Source of the DNA: Azolla caroliniana
Lineage: Eukaryota; Polypodiophyta
Direction of reading: 5' to 3'
Assembly (NCBI GenBank): GCA_043228905.1
Contig: JBHGNT010000017.1
Location: forward strand, 15,872,001 to 15,936,000
Length of the DNA: 64,000 nucleotides
In this document: positions 1-13,551 of the stretch, one piece after another
How the letters are laid out: each line of letters starts with the position of its first letter
How positions within the stretch are numbered: the first letter of the stretch is position 1
The notes under the pieces: model-generated
What the model saw: only the letters and a program-made list of their open reading frames with translations
Told to the model about the DNA's origin: nothing
The model's database searches: none
Translations under genes and position numbers: made by a program

Positions 1-3000
1 TGTACATATTGTATAGCCCTTGTCTCTCTAAAGGATACATAATCAGACCATGTGTTTTCATCCAATTTTATGCATTCAACGCACATGTCCACAGAAGACT
101 CAAATAAAGTTAGTGCATGTGAAAAACTCTAGCAAATCCAAGTAGGGTATTGACATGCAGTTTGTTGTCCTTCAGTGAATACAATGTATATTCAAAACTC
201 TTTGCATAGGACTCCATTACAAGTTGCAACTACAACTCACATGTAATGTCTTGCACTTTTTTTGTCTCATGGGTCTTTCATGTCACATCTCTATGGAAAT
301 CGTAAGTCATTTTCAAACTTGAGGGGGGCAGGTTTTCAATGTCATGCATTAGGCAAATAGAAAGAATTTGATTTATGATTAAAGTAAAAAAGGGATTGAG
401 GACCTTCAAACTCGTAATGGTTAATCACCTGAGTAGAATACATCCATATCATGCAATTGATGTAGAATGGAGGGGGTAGTTGAATTTCATTTCCAACTAA
501 AAAAAGAATTATCGCTCCAACAAGAACTATATAGAATCACAATTTTGAATCATATCCCTCGAAGCACATCTTCGATTCAGTTACTGACGCATTACACATA
601 AATGTATTTTTTTTGCGTGCACCATTCAAAGGGAAATGTCGTGTCTTTTTTATAATGATAGAAAAGATCAAAAGGTTAATTAGTTATAAAATAGGAGTCA
701 AGTTTAACAACCTAGAAAACATAGATAAGCCTCGATCCTTGTTACGTAACATGCCCTCTACAAGTTTCATGTTGAAGTTTTATCTATATAGTTTTCCGTT
801 ATTCAAGATTGAACTGTAACCATCGTGTGGACCCATATTGTGTTACATCAAGTGTGGTTACGCATGCAACTGATACTCGTTGACTTGAAACTGCTCTAAG
901 CAAATTGCGCTTCATATTTGTTATATGTCGATTATTATGATTCCAAACTCCTTAAACTTTATTTTATATGCAATGCAAATCCTCTTTTCCTTGTTTCATT
1001 TACTGGATTTGGAAAGCGATAGTTCAATAATTGCAAGTTGTGATTCTATCACATGCACGTCTAGTTCTTGAGTTCCATGTATTGTGAGTCTTGACAATGA
1101 ATCTATATATTGTTTGTACCCAAGAAACTTACATTAATGTGTGCCACCACCACCATTAGAGTAATGTGAATACACCTTGAAAAGACACATACAATTGACC
1201 ATATTGTAAAGTAACAACATAGTGTTAAACTAACAAGACTATCATTCTTTTTTAGGTAAAATGTGTGAAACCTCCCAATAAGTCAAGTTGAATCTCTAAT
1301 CAACATGATTCTAAATGGGATTTTATTATGCGATTTTTTAATATATTAAAACCATGCATCCCTTAGAAGATAGATGTCTACTACTCTAAATGGTATCCTT
1401 AGGAGTGTTGTCAACATATCTATGAAGTTTCGTGGATGGAAGCTCGTGTGCTTTTGATCATTTTCTCTAGACATTGATCGTTGTGACGCACCAACTGATA
1501 TATGTGATTCAAGCCATAAAATAAACATGCAAGTGATGACAAATCCATAGGTTAATGCATCAACATCACACTTACAAAAACAAAAAAAGTTTATCTTTGC
1601 ATTTTATAATATATAAGTGGCAATTCAGTGAACTATTTATTTAGGTTTTGATAATCGAATGGTATCTTAAGATGATAAGAAATATATTTCTATAATGTGA
1701 TCAAATTTTTTGTCAAATAATGAACTACAATAAAATAGATGAATCGCAGAGTTTCCTTTCGGTTACAATGTTGTGTAGTTCACAAGAACAATGGCCGCAA
1801 ATGATAAATAAGAAATGTTCAGCAACATGATAACAAGGAATGTACATATCTCTCCAACAAGATCGTGAGAAAGGCATCAAGCATAGACTATAGTCAATGT
1901 ATGGGAATCATACAAATTGTATGAAAAAGACATGAATGTAAAGACACCAATATCACATCGCGTTAGAATCTAAATAAGATATTATCATAACTACCAAAGG
2001 AGACTTACCATTCTAATTGAACACCCACAAATTTGCCCAAATTTATCTTGCATTGTATTAGGATACTAGACATAGATGTAAAAATAACATTTGTCGTTAT
2101 GTGGGTAGATTATTGGAAATACAATGACAACAACAAAAGCTCAACATTGATGTTAACAAGCAATATATGATAATTGACTCCATGTGAACTTTGATTTGAG
2201 GATATTCAAATGAACAAAGAGCTCTTTTTGGCACATGTCAAGGATATTGATGATAAGCGGAAATATTTTCTCTTTTATTTCTTAGCCACACTTGAAAAAG
2301 ATCACTTCAACTTTTAAGTCATAACTTTCAAGTTTAATAAGTGCATTAGTTGATAACTTTGAATGGGGGGGAGAATTGGGGATGGAAAAGGTAAGGAAAG
2401 ATATTTCAATTTGGCATATTTTTTTTAAACTCAAAACCATCCCTGTTAGAACGTGCATTTTTCGCAAGAGAGAGTTTGACGTAAGTATGAGGACAACCTA
2501 GTAAAACTAAGCCTAGCTTCTCATTCCAACCTCATTTCATTGCCACCGTATCAATTTCTTATTTTATGATTTGCCATGTTTATGTTTTATGCTAAAACAA
2601 TATTCTAAAATTCAATCGACTCTAAGAACTTGTTGAAGGCTTTTGCTTAGTCTTCTTTTTATGACATTAACATTGGTGTACTACATGATATGAATCACCA
2701 TTTAGAGAATTGAATTTGGAATGCTCTTTGGGGTTCATATTAAAAACCGGGTGTCCTCTTGGGAATACTTCCTCTTAATCGTTTGACTTGGGTGTCATGT
2801 GAATAATGGAGCTATCACTTTAATGTCAAAATATCCAGTATGTTTTGCTAGAGATCATTGCCATGTTTAGAACATGTGTATATGTAAAAGACTCTCTTCG
2901 TACAAGTTATTAGGTTCGAGAGATGTAGCATTATTTGGCGAGGATATTCAAAAGCCATACATATTGTCGAAATATGGTGAAAACATGATGTGGTTGTAAA

Positions 3001-4120
3001 TAGTGGTGACAAAATGTATTCAAATAACACAAAGGGGAAAGTCCTACGTGATAACTAACTAGGAGGGTAGAAAAGAAATGACTGGAATTACCAGCATGAT
3101 ATGTCTAGCACCTGGTCCACATGGTAAGATATAAAGAACCTCATCATGTTTTACAAATATGAACAAATTGCGTATTTGTAGGTTACGGAGCCTTTCAAAT
3201 TAGAAAACACGTAAACATTTCTAAATTCCCATGATACTTGGACTTTACTTTTGGTGATTTTACATGTACTTCCTTACTTTATTGCAACATTGTGTGAAAC
3301 ACTAGAACATCGATTTTGAAAGTAGCCAAAAGTTCTCAAAATCTTGAAAAAAACATGCCATTTGGCAATGAATAGCCTCTAATATGTATCCCCTAGGCCA
3401 CGAACATGCCATGTAGTTTCTAGAATCATGTGCTTTTTTGACATTCGCCCACATGTGAATGTATTTGAGGATGGAAATATTTCCATCGTGAACAATTCAT
3501 GAGAAAGACCATGAAAACGAATAGAGGAGGTTACCTAGCCTATGAAGGCTCCATTTCATTTTATTTGACTCATAGTTTGCTATAAGCGCAAACTTGAATT
3601 GTTGTTACCTTTTTTTGTTTAAGATACTTAAAGGTTATTGTTTCAAGACATGTGCTCTAAATAGATCAACGAAAAATAACTCTCAATCGTCTGGCTTATG
3701 TGTGGAGACAAACATCGAATCAAAACCGAGTAAACCCAAACCTTGTTAAAAACAATGATGGATCAACTTTTCAAGGGGGTGAATTGACTATGACATTAAA
3801 GTGGAGGAAGTGAAAACGAGTGGAAGAGACGTCATGGTGTGTAACCACCATAGGTGATAAACATTAAAAAAATAAAAATAAATAAATACGAGTTCATTTT
3901 CGGCTAGCTAAGATGAGATTGGATGGAATAGAAAAAGTAGCTTTACAAATGTTTCCTAAAGGGAAAATGGGTCGAAATTACGGCCCCTACAATTTTTATT
4001 TTTCACGCTCTTTGAGTTCGATAATGATAACGCGAGAAGAGCATCAACATTGTAAGTGTGTGAGTGTATGTGGAGGGAGGGGTTAGATTGGTGAGAGGAG
4101 TTGTGAGCTTAAAGTGAAGG
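1..4120. other. Gene-poor AT-rich stretch, no supported gene
   Basis: Only short open frames of 60-70 codons occur, none with a recognisable domain, splice-linked partner or codon bias. The sequence reads like old decayed repeat DNA. Part of it (about 730-1080) resembles a second segment near 6540-6900. I see no RNA gene here. Confidence 0.5.
730..1080 (+). repeat. Diverged dispersed repeat, copy A
   Basis: This stretch shares an ordered series of short matches with 6540-6900, including TTACATCAAGTG followed by a G/A-rich stretch, TTTCATTT near a GGA-TTT motif, and GCAA(C/G)TTGT followed by CAC(A/G). The order and spacing are similar, so both look like old copies of one repeat family. No coding capacity or terminal structure is visible. 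The limits are approximate. Confidence 0.35.
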
Positions 4121-4129
4121 CTAGAGGAC

Positions 4130-4545
4130 AATACCTAGACGAAATCGTGGGATGTAATCATCGATATAGAGGACAATGCCGAAAAGAGCAAGTATAAGGA
4201 AGAGAAGGAGGCCAAGCCAATGAAGGCTCTCTCGTGACTAAGACAATATGTGATCACAAAGCAAGAAAGGTTTATGAGCCTCAATACCACGGTGCCCACT
4301 AGGGCACGACCTAAAACCCGAAAATGGACATTTGAGTTCCTGGTCTAGAAGAAATCGTGGGATGTAATGATCGATATACATGACAATGCAGACAAAGAGC
4401 ATATATAAGGTGCAGGAGGAGACCAAGCCAGACAAGGCTCTCTCATGACTAGGACAATGTAATCACAAGCAAGAAAGGTTTACCAAACTCGTGACCACTA
4501 TGGCCACTAGGGCACGACCTAAAACCCGAAAATGGACACCTAAGT
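4130..4545 (+). repeat. Two-copy tandem duplication, about 207-210 bp unit
   Basis: GAAATCGTGGGATGTAAT occurs at 4141 and again at 4351. The block AAGAAAGGTTTA followed by CACTAGGGCACGACC and CCCGAAAATGGACA occurs near 4265-4330 and again near 4471-4537. The copies differ by a few substitutions and small indels, so the duplication is fairly recent. Both contain a short minus-strand open frame (CPFSGFRSCPSGH) that simply mirrors the repeat; I do not call it a gene. Confidence 0.8.
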
Positions 4546-4910
4546 TCTGTTGGTTCTTTGAAAGGAGTGACAGATCTCTTAATTGTGTTTCCAAATAGGG
4601 TTAAAAAAACAGAGAGAAACTGGAGATTACCCAAATTTGGAACATTTTCAGTGGAGATTTGAACCCCCAAAAAAACAATTTATTTAATAAAGGTGTTTTG
4701 ATTTCTAGAGAGGGAGCAAGAAGGACCATAAGATTTCCCAAATGGGTAATAAATAATAAATACGCGGTCTTCTAATTAAAGCAAAGGTAATTAAATAAAT
4801 GTGTAAATAGATAGACAAAATTTATTACAATAAAACTGAAGAAAATAAAATAAAAAAGAGTAGTATTTATCATCACCGAAAACTTTTTACTTAATGGCCG
4901 TCTGGCCTGC

Positions 4911-5283
4911 TGACGTGGCATGCGATCCACCTGCCACGTGGCCAAGCCATTGAATGAACCATCCTAACGGATAACCGCCAGGTCAACGGTTGAAGCGTTG
5001 ACCAGATTCCACCACCACCCCTCCCCCCTTATTAATAACCATTAAAATAAAATTTAACCATTTCCATTTTTTATTTTCCTTTTTCTTGTTGATATTAATA
5101 GCCTATTAGTACATATTGCTCATTTAAATTTTCCTTGTTTTTCCATTTTTATTTTTTTGTTTCCCTTTTTCTTATTGACAATATTGTTTTCTCCTTCTCC
5201 TTCTCCTTCTCCTTCTCCTTCTTCTTCTTCTTTTTGTTTCACATACACAGCCAGAAGCCCACCAATGGTGGGGGTCCACGTGG
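4911..5283. promoter_or_regulatory. G-box / ACGT-core cluster
   Basis: TGACGTGGCA is at 4911-4920, the palindrome GCCACGTGGC at 4933-4942 (CACGTG core 4935-4940), and a third CACGTG at 5277-5282 within GTCCACGTGGCA. In plants such sites bind bZIP and bHLH factors and, as ABREs, ABA-responsive bZIPs. The polypyrimidine tract at 5190-5235 resembles a plant core-promoter or 5'-UTR CT tract. No convincing gene follows, so this may be the promoter of a decayed gene. Confidence 0.4.
5190..5235 (+). repeat. CTT/CTTCTC microsatellite
   Basis: A run of CTTCTC and CTT units lies between the two G-box sites. It produces open frames on both strands without stops, which are not real genes. Confidence 0.85.
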
Positions 5284-5612
5284 CAGGCTCCTCACATGGC
5301 ATGTCCTTCCTTTATACAACATGATATGACCACCCCATGGAAGCATTTCCAAATACACACACACACACGAGGCTTTCGCCACCACATACACCCAAATCCC
5401 TCCTCATTGCGCGTACACAGACATGCCTTTGTCCCCATTTCTTCTTACAAGCTCCGCGTCAGTGTCAGGCTTGGTAATCAAGCCAGTCCCACCGATCAAT
5501 TGTGGCCTCTGACTATGTGTGTGTGGTCTTCATATCTTTTGAAATTGGGTTTTGTGCCTGTGTTGTTCATGCCTTTCGAAACGATCAATCTTGCCTTTAC
5601 TACAAGATTTCA

Positions 5613-5634
5613 CCCCCCCCCCCCTTCCCCCCCC
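5613..5634 (+). repeat. Interrupted poly-C tract
   Basis: About 12 C, then TT, then 8 C. It sits inside a low-complexity C-rich region whose open frames (5296-5964) are artefacts of composition. Confidence 0.85.
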
Positions 5635-5839
5635 ACTTGCAAGTTCCTTCACATGGCCAATTTGCCTTTTTACAACCCCCAACCCCACTACCACCACCAC
5701 CAGATGTTCATTTGGCATTATCTAACCCCAACTTGCATACGTCCAGATTCCAAAATGACACTATTCGTGCTTGTATCTGCATTCATGTCCAAAATAGGTA
5801 AATTCTTAAATGTTATGAAGACCGGGGTTCTCGTATGTT

Positions 5840-5871
5840 TGTGTGTGTGTGTGTGTGCGCGCGCGCGCACC
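5840..5871 (+). repeat. (GT)n(GC)n alternating purine-pyrimidine tract
   Basis: A GT run passes directly into a GC run with no break in the purine-pyrimidine alternation, giving about 30 bp of uninterrupted Z-DNA-type sequence. It is not coding. Confidence 0.85.
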
Positions 5872-5964
5872 GCACACTCTTTTCTTTTTTATCTCATGGG
5901 TCCCAGATTGATGAAGATGTCACCAGTCTTCGACGTGGTACATAAAAATAAAAACCTTTCTTAA

Positions 5965-8240
5965 TATTTTGGTACATATTCTCACAATTTTATTTCAAAA
6001 CTCACTGCACTAAATGTTCTATTTATTTTATTCAGAAATTAAATATTCTACTGTTGAGATGCTAAGGATACTGGTGGTTTTGCTATCTATCTTTCAAAAC
6101 GCTCACAAGCCATGTCTTGTGTAAAATGTTTCTTAGAACTTTTTTCAATATGTTCAAAATCACATCTATAATCATATTTTATCGTGATGTTCCAAGATTA
6201 TATCCAAAACTATGTCAACTTTGGTGTTCACAATGCATGCAATTTCTCATGTTTATGCCAACAAAGCATCATCATACCTTCTTGAATTTTGTTTTTGTAC
6301 TTGGATGACATAGTTTAATACATGAAAACTTCGAGAGTAAATATACACACAGAGATATAAGACTTTTCAAACTCTACGCAAGTTTATTGGATCTTAACAT
6401 ATCAAATACAAACGTGTTTTCGCACATGCATCATTGAAGGAAAGTCTTTGATTTATTATAAAAACTATGAAAGCATCTTCATTCACATTATAGAACAAAT
6501 CGAACAATCAAATAAACTTACTTAATTGCATATTCTCCATGGCATCTTTAAATTCATGTTATGTGCTTGTTCAAACTGTTTTCTCCAACAATATGTGAGG
6601 AAGTTAGGTTTCAACGATGATATGCAACTGTCAAGTGGACCTTTGCAATACAGTTACATCAAGTGCAGTTATGTGCGCCACATACTTGCTAACTTAAATA
6701 TAATCTAGTTTGGTCAGACTTTGAATTGGTGTACCCAAACAAATATCCTATTTTTTGTCAATGATACGATTACTCCCTCAATTCAACCATATCCATCATT
6801 ATTTATGTTGTGTATAACTTCTTTCCATGTTTCATTTCATGGAGTTTAGAAGAAAATTTAATAGGTGCAACTTGTACACGTACTCACAGGATTGTGTATT
6901 GTCGTCTCCTTATTATAAACTTTCGTAAGAAAATGCTTGAGCATATGTGGATCTTAAATGTGTCTACATAATAGATTACATTATTGTGCAAATACCACAT
7001 CTAGAGCGATTGTAGCTTCTTTATATTTTTCTCACAAGAAGACACTTTTAGTCCATCATGTTATAAAATAACGATGCACAACTTGAACATACTACATTAA
7101 GAATCCATTTGTCCATATCTATGAGCAACGAGGTCTCTTATGATTAAGCAATAACTCAAACTAAAAGAGTAAGCAAATGCATAGACAATTATGTTTCATG
7201 CCGTGCTCAACGAGCGCAACCAAATTGTTCTGTCTCCAACCAAATAGCGATGACATTAAATGTTTTGTTGATTAGAATTGGACAAATTATGCCTTAATGA
7301 GAAATTATTTATTCATTGGTCTCCAGTAAAATAGAAAAAGACAAAATCATGTTAGGCTTTTCCACAATAGTGAGAATGATGTAACGATGAGATAGGAATG
7401 TCTTCTTAAATGCACATCCTAACATACGAATAAGGTGGTGTTATCACGACATGTATCTGACACACTTCAAACATCAACATAATATCTTGCCATCCAAAAT
7501 AACTTCTTTATGATTCATGGCACATGTAGTATATTGATGACATTTAAAAGTACACATTGAAAATATCTATCATTGAAAGGGCACATCATACATACAAAGT
7601 GATTTTATCTAAGTATACGTGTTTCATTCCACAATATCTAAAAGCAAATGGTTGTAAATTAGCCCCTTTCTCTTTGATTATGTGTGTCATCTCAACAATA
7701 ATTTGGCCAATTCGTTCCCTTTTTCTCTATGTCGTTGAGCAACCTGTGCACTATGTTGAAATAATGAAAATGGAAGGACCTTCGGGGAATAGAGAAAAAC
7801 TCAAGGGTAGATCAACCAATTTGTGCTCATTGACCAAATCACTTTGAAGAATTATGATGTTAATTTAGAGTAGTTATAATGGGGATAAATATGACTATTA
7901 CAATGATAAGTTTGTAATGTTATTAAGATGAAACAATACATTAAAATTGTTACCAAAGGGTAATCAAGCCATACATTTCTTGGGAGACATATGTGAAGCT
8001 ATTAAACCCAAATGCACGTGTGAAACTTGCTTTACCGATGAGTGATATTATTGTTGCGAACGCTTAAAATGAGGTGAAACCACAAAATAATTATGCCATA
8101 TTAGAAACATTCAAAGAATAGGGTATAAATGTGCCCACCAAAGTCATGGGAGAAATAACAAACACTTGTGAGAGAAACATATGTGATCAATTCATATTTT
8201 GCCGGTAGAACCCATAATCATACCCATGCAAATAAAGACA
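5965..8240. other. Intergenic AT-rich stretch, no supported gene
   Basis: I find no gene. About 6540-6900 resembles 730-1080 (diverged repeat copy B). Short open frames at 6117, 6526 and 7557 have no recognisable domain. Confidence 0.45.
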
Positions 8241-8249
8241 AAAAAATAA

Positions 8250-8460
8250 TCAATGTACCATGACAAAGAGTTGAAGAGCCACATGAACTTTCAACGCTAA
8301 TGAGGAAGGGATTTGTAATTGTAGATAATTGGTAACTTGTTGCAAGAAAAATACATTATAAGGACAAGTCCAAAGTAGTCGAGAAAGGATCTCATATGGT
8401 TCTTCACACAATAAGCAAGTGGTCAATACACTTTTCTTGCACATACGCGCATATCACCCA
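8250..8460 (-). pseudogene. Relic of LINE reverse-transcriptase zinc-binding domain (zf-RVT)
   Basis: The minus-strand frame contains CLLCEEPYEILSRLLWTCPY, which follows the zf-RVT pattern Cys-x2-Cys-x(n)-E-x-(I/L)-x-H-x-LLW-x-CP found near the C-terminus of plant L1-type LINE polyproteins. The usual His is replaced here by Arg. Only about 64 codons survive and nothing recognisable flanks them, so it is a decayed fragment. The family fit rests on motif spacing alone. Confidence 0.5.
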
Positions 8461-9258
8461 ATCACAATCTCTCTTTGATTTTCATTATATATCCTTACTA
8501 TAATGAAGACAATTGGTTGCAGCCTCAAAGGATGCCTCACTTGCTCAGTTAAAGAGTACACACAATTATTATTATTAGAAATTGAAAGCATAAAACTATC
8601 AAGTCCAATTTTCATACACAATTACAAATTAGTATCTTGAGCTATGTTCCAAATATTGTAGCTTTCATATCTTGCATATATGTTACAATGGTCACAATAT
8701 CCCGTGTATCGAATTCATACCAATCCTCCTCGTTGTATAGTGCACCACTTAACAACTCTTCAATAAGTATACACACTATAATTTTGCATTGGACAACTAT
8801 CGTTTCTCCTTACTATGGTTAACTACTAAATCTCATTTTATATAACCAAGTGATGAAGACTAAACTATATGGAAACTTCCATTGTGTTTGCATGACACTT
8901 GTCCTTTTGCCAAGCTCAAACACAAGGTACTCATTGAACCCACCAGTTTCTCCATCCATTTGTGCTTTCATGATGCGGTGTTGCATAGGTTGGTCCAAAT
9001 CCCTAGTTCGTCACATTCTCCTCATTCTAGGTCTAGGACTACATTTAATCCAAAGATTGGGGAATTCTCACAAAAAAGTGGTTTTATATATTGATACAAG
9101 ATCTTGTGCATTACGCTATACAATGTTGACATTCCTATAAATCAATCAATAGTCTCTCTGGAACCACATAAAAAAGCTCAAACTTGTGTCTTGTCGTAGC
9201 TAAGGAGGCCTTACATTTGCAATAGGAAATTAAAGAAAACTTGGATTTGGGGTTGGAA

Positions 9259-9276
9259 GGGGGGGGGGGGGGGGGG
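9259..9276 (+). repeat. Poly-G tract (18 G)
   Basis: An uninterrupted run of about 18 G. It could form a G-quadruplex and is a likely site of length error in the assembly. Confidence 0.9.
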
Positions 9277-10104
9277 TTATTCATCCAGTCTACTAAAAGC
9301 ACATGCTTTTCCATGAAAGCACTACACCTAGGACCATTGTCCTACATATTGTACAAGGTCTCGCATTTCACTAGTTCATGTCGCCCTCCCCATCTGGCCT
9401 TAATTTAAGACCATATTACAATGAATGATGTGGCGCGGTGATGCATTGAACTAATGAGCTTGTGGTCCCCACAAGCTCGATATGACGAACTCGACTATTA
9501 TTCATCAACACTTTCTATCTCTATCAACCCATGTGTTGGGAACCTTTGGAGTTTTGACCAGCGCGAGTCGTCGGTGCGTAGGGGGGAGGTGGTACTTTTG
9601 CAAATCCCAAGCAAAAAAGGAGAACTTATAAATGAAGTATTATATTTAGATATATATATTTATCACGTTATAGAGATGGAGAGGTTGTAAAAGAAACCAA
9701 AGATGTTAAGATGTTCCATCTTTTGCTTTTTAGGAAAAGAAAAGAAACAAGGTAGTTAGTAATTTGTTTGGCTCTCCTTTCCTGTTCAAAATTCGGCTAA
9801 AATTTAAAAAAAACAAGTGTGAAACCAAAGGTGGACATGTTTACAAAATGTATCATGTTTTGCGCGGACAACCTCGGTGTTTTGATTGTTTTTTATTTAT
9901 TTCATAAATGGCTTCTCTTCCTTTCCCGATGCAATTTCTTTATATGTGTATAATGCATCTATCGACGCCATGCATTCGTTGCCAACTAGCCCTTTATTTT
10001 CTATAAACATATATCCTTGGAATGTTAGTGACCACATTTGACATCTCGAAATGTTGATTGCATACGAACACATGCGTACAACACACGTTCATGCCCATGT
10101 GAGC

Positions 10105-10140
10105 ACATACATGTACATGTACATGTGTGTGCGCACACAC
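10105..10140 (+). repeat. ACATGT repeats and GTGTGTGCGCACACAC palindrome
   Basis: Three ACATGT-type units lead into a 16-bp perfect palindrome of alternating purine-pyrimidine (10125-10140). It is a second Z-DNA or cruciform-prone site. Confidence 0.8.
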
Positions 10141-13100
10141 AAAAACAAAATATTCACAAACGCGCATTTTATATGGGGTCTACACCTTGTGCTTAAGGAC
10201 AAAAATGTTACGTGCTTTTACATATTTGTGAAACTAATAGAGATACTCGTGGATTGAGGTGTGTCTAGGTTCAATGTGTTAGGAATGTTTTGTAGACCTC
10301 CAAAGGAAAGGTAGTTTTGTGGGTTTCCAATAACCGTGTTTTTGCATATACATGTCCATGTAACGCAACCTTTCCTTATGCCGTTTCACCGGCATGTAAA
10401 TAATAATTATAACCTATTTCTAGTTTATTAGCTCTATCGTGTTAGGGACACTTTATATTCATTTCTTAGTTGATTATTGCATCATGTATCTTCCTATACA
10501 TTCTGAGTTTACGGAGAAATGTGACTTAACAAAAAAGACCAACAAGACATGCAACTCCTTCAAACACTTATGTATGAGTAATAAGACTTCCTATGCACTA
10601 ATCAAGTATTCGTTGATAGTTTTACCATCTTAGTTATAAATGATGAAATTCAAGACTTCTTATGTGGCATTATTTATTGGTAGAATGTAAATCAAGGATG
10701 TAAATATATGATGTAGTAGTACTAATGGAGCACATACAAAAGAATGGCAAAGCTTGATGGAGTGAATCATCTGTCTAACATACAACATTGCCAATCCCGT
10801 TCTCAAAGTTGTATTGGCAAAACATAAGGAGTTGAAAATGAGTGAAAAAATAGAGTTCCACATTAATTTGAATCCTTAACAATAAGTACATTTAACCTCG
10901 GTCAAGCATCAATTATGGTATTGGTTACAACGCATTATCACCATCTACGTATAGGTGTTCTCAAGCGACCCTAATCTCCCAAATTCTCCTCATGTAAAAT
11001 TCCTCAATAGAAATAGTATTTCACACTTTCTCCCCAAACATTAATTGTATCAATGAGTACATGAAAAGCTCCATATCATTGATGATTACTAACAACAACT
11101 TCAAATAGTCCATGGTGTGTTAAATTATAATATACCTTATTCCATAGGAATGGTATTATGGCTCTACACTCATTCAAAAATCAATAATATCTTTGAAGAA
11201 AATGGAGTCTTGGATTATATCCACCAAAGGATCACATTTACAACTTCATCGATGACGATACTCTTTGAATATTTTTCACCCCGATACACATTTGGAGGCC
11301 ATAAGTTCCAACAACATATTATGTGCAAAATTGTAATGTCTTTGAACATCGTGTAAGAGTCTTTAAGTATCCTTGCTGATAAAACAACTTACTACTTACA
11401 GATTTTTTGAGCTTACCCGATTAAGTATATAGACACGACGGTTTATGTCCAACCTTAATGTTGTCGGTTTATTCTTGAGCAATGGAACTAGTGTAAAGTT
11501 TTCATATTTTCTCGTTAGAAGATGTGTTTACAAAGTCACATCCAAGTTCATAGTTTGAAACATTTGTCTATAGAAATTCCCTTACTAATCCAATTGGTTC
11601 AAAACAACAACATTGTCTTTTAGAATCCAATACTCCGAAAAACACTCAACATAGGAACTAATAAAGGCAAGACAAGTTATTGTCATTATCACCTAAAATG
11701 GACTTGATAGAATTGTCCATCTTGATGTGGATATATATGTATATGCATATTTGTTCCAAGTTTGGAGGACAATAGTAACACTCCTATAACTCATATATGA
11801 ACATTTGTTCTCGTTAATTATGTAAAAAAAACGATCAAACCATCATACATGGTTATGAAATAACACCAATAAATTAAAAACCACATAAGCTAATTGAAAA
11901 AACATCTTAAATTGTGCACATACATGAAGAATCTAGTCTAACTTCCATTCTTTCATGGATATATTTTGAAACGGTACAAAACATAGATTTAGCATACAAC
12001 ATTCATTAATCATCCACAAACACTACACCTCAAAATGTACATTGTGGGATCTCACCATGGAAAAGCAATATTTTTATAACGACGACATTGTCAATTCACC
12101 ATTTAGCCTTGAGTATTGACCAATGATAAAATAATTGTATCTTTTGTAAGCCAAATAAGTACTCTTGATTCGCTTTATTTGATGCATACAAGTTCCCAAG
12201 TACCGAAATTTACCACAAGAAGAACCAAGATGTTTGGGGACTTTTGTCGAACTTGTAAGTTGTGTCAGAACTCCAAAAAAATAATGTAAGATGTGAAAAA
12301 TGCCACAACTCTTCAAAAACAAACAACGACTAGAAAGTTTACGTTTGCTTTTTGAAGAGCTTGGTTCTTGAACTTTTGTAATTGAATCGATTTAATGCCT
12401 ATATCTCTTGACAATACATGATATAAAAAGAAGATTCTAATGTCAGGCTTACCGTGAAAACATTACCATTATTGTCCCCAAATGGAAGGGATATCTTGAT
12501 GCAAGTGAAGGTACCTTGTATGCATCCTACCCACACATCTAGAGACAAAAATGTTGAGGGTTTGGGCGATTGTCGTGGCATAAGATCAAGTCTATTGTTT
12601 TGAGAAGCCTAGTTTGAAAGTTACACTAGCATTCAAAGTCTATGACTTCAGGATGGAAAAATAGTTGTGCTTCATTTTATATAATTAATCGAACACTTGT
12701 GTAGAAATAATTGAGCTTTTTTTATTAGAGACATGGCACCACATTATGTTACACACATAATGTCGAAAGTACTATAATAGTTCTACAATCAACGTTTTGA
12801 CCTTATTGGTATTCGTGCTATAAGCCTCCACTTAACCTACCAAACCATAATGCATGAACAAGATTGATCAAAAGAGTCTAGCCTCCATATAAGAAGCTAT
12901 TATTTTTCATATGTTTTGTCCAACATTAACAAGTATAGTCAATGTTTGGAACTCACATGCAATGATATGCTTATAACACTTCATTGAAAAATTGAGTGTT
13001 ACAAGCTACTCAACTTTTAGGACCTCAAATAAAATCTCTTGCATAATAGGGGACTTGTAGACTGGAATTAAGCTATAAATGTTGGCATTACAAAATATCT

Positions 13101-13268
13101 GACATGTATTTACATGGACAAGGTTGATTAGGTTTATGCCATAATTAAATGAAAGAGCCATTGTACACTCTTATCTTTTGTATAAAACCCATAATGCAAA
13201 AACACATTGTCTTTCTTGCTAATCAAGGCTTACAGACATTCGAGAATAGTCATAGGGTATATATTCAA

Positions 13269-13551
13269 GGGAAAAGTACCAGGATACCCCTGGAAGTTCG
13301 TTTGTTTACCAAACTGCCCCTGGAAGTTCCAAATTTACCAAACTACCCCTATGTCCAAAAAATTACACTTTATAAAGTAATTATACACTCAAATCTTTGG
13401 TAAATAGGGCTAGTTCGGGTCCATTTCTTCCATCTTTGGTAAATAGGGCTTGTAGATTTGAGTGTATAATTACTTTATAAAGTGTAATTTTTTGGACATA
13501 GGGGTAGTTTGGTAAATTTGGAACTTCCAGGGGTATCCTAGTACTTTTCCC
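13269..13551. mobile_element. Mutator-like MITE with 9-bp target-site duplication
   Basis: A 283-bp element made almost wholly of two inverted arms. The left end starts GGGAAAAGTACCAGGATACC and the right end is its complement with one visible mismatch in the first 30 bases. The arms extend about 95-125 nt inward. The flanks carry the identical 9-bp word TATATTCAA at 13260-13268 and 13552-13560. Long inverted repeats plus a 9-bp TSD are the hallmark of Mutator-like elements. The left arm has an extra near-tandem copy of about 31 nt (the GGAAGTTC...CCCCT block). No transposase is encoded, so it is non-autonomous. Confidence 0.92.

Larger units (their letters stand above)
8470..13255. other. Intergenic AT-rich stretch, no supported gene
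   Basis: No open frame over about 96 codons and none with a recognisable domain. It contains the poly-G tract at 9259-9276 and the alternating tract at 10105-10140. Otherwise I see nothing. Confidence 0.45.

Noticed and set aside
5296-5964. 222-codon plus-strand open frame
   Set aside because: It runs through poly-C, CA and GT/GC tracts, shows no domain or codon preference and has no spliced partner.
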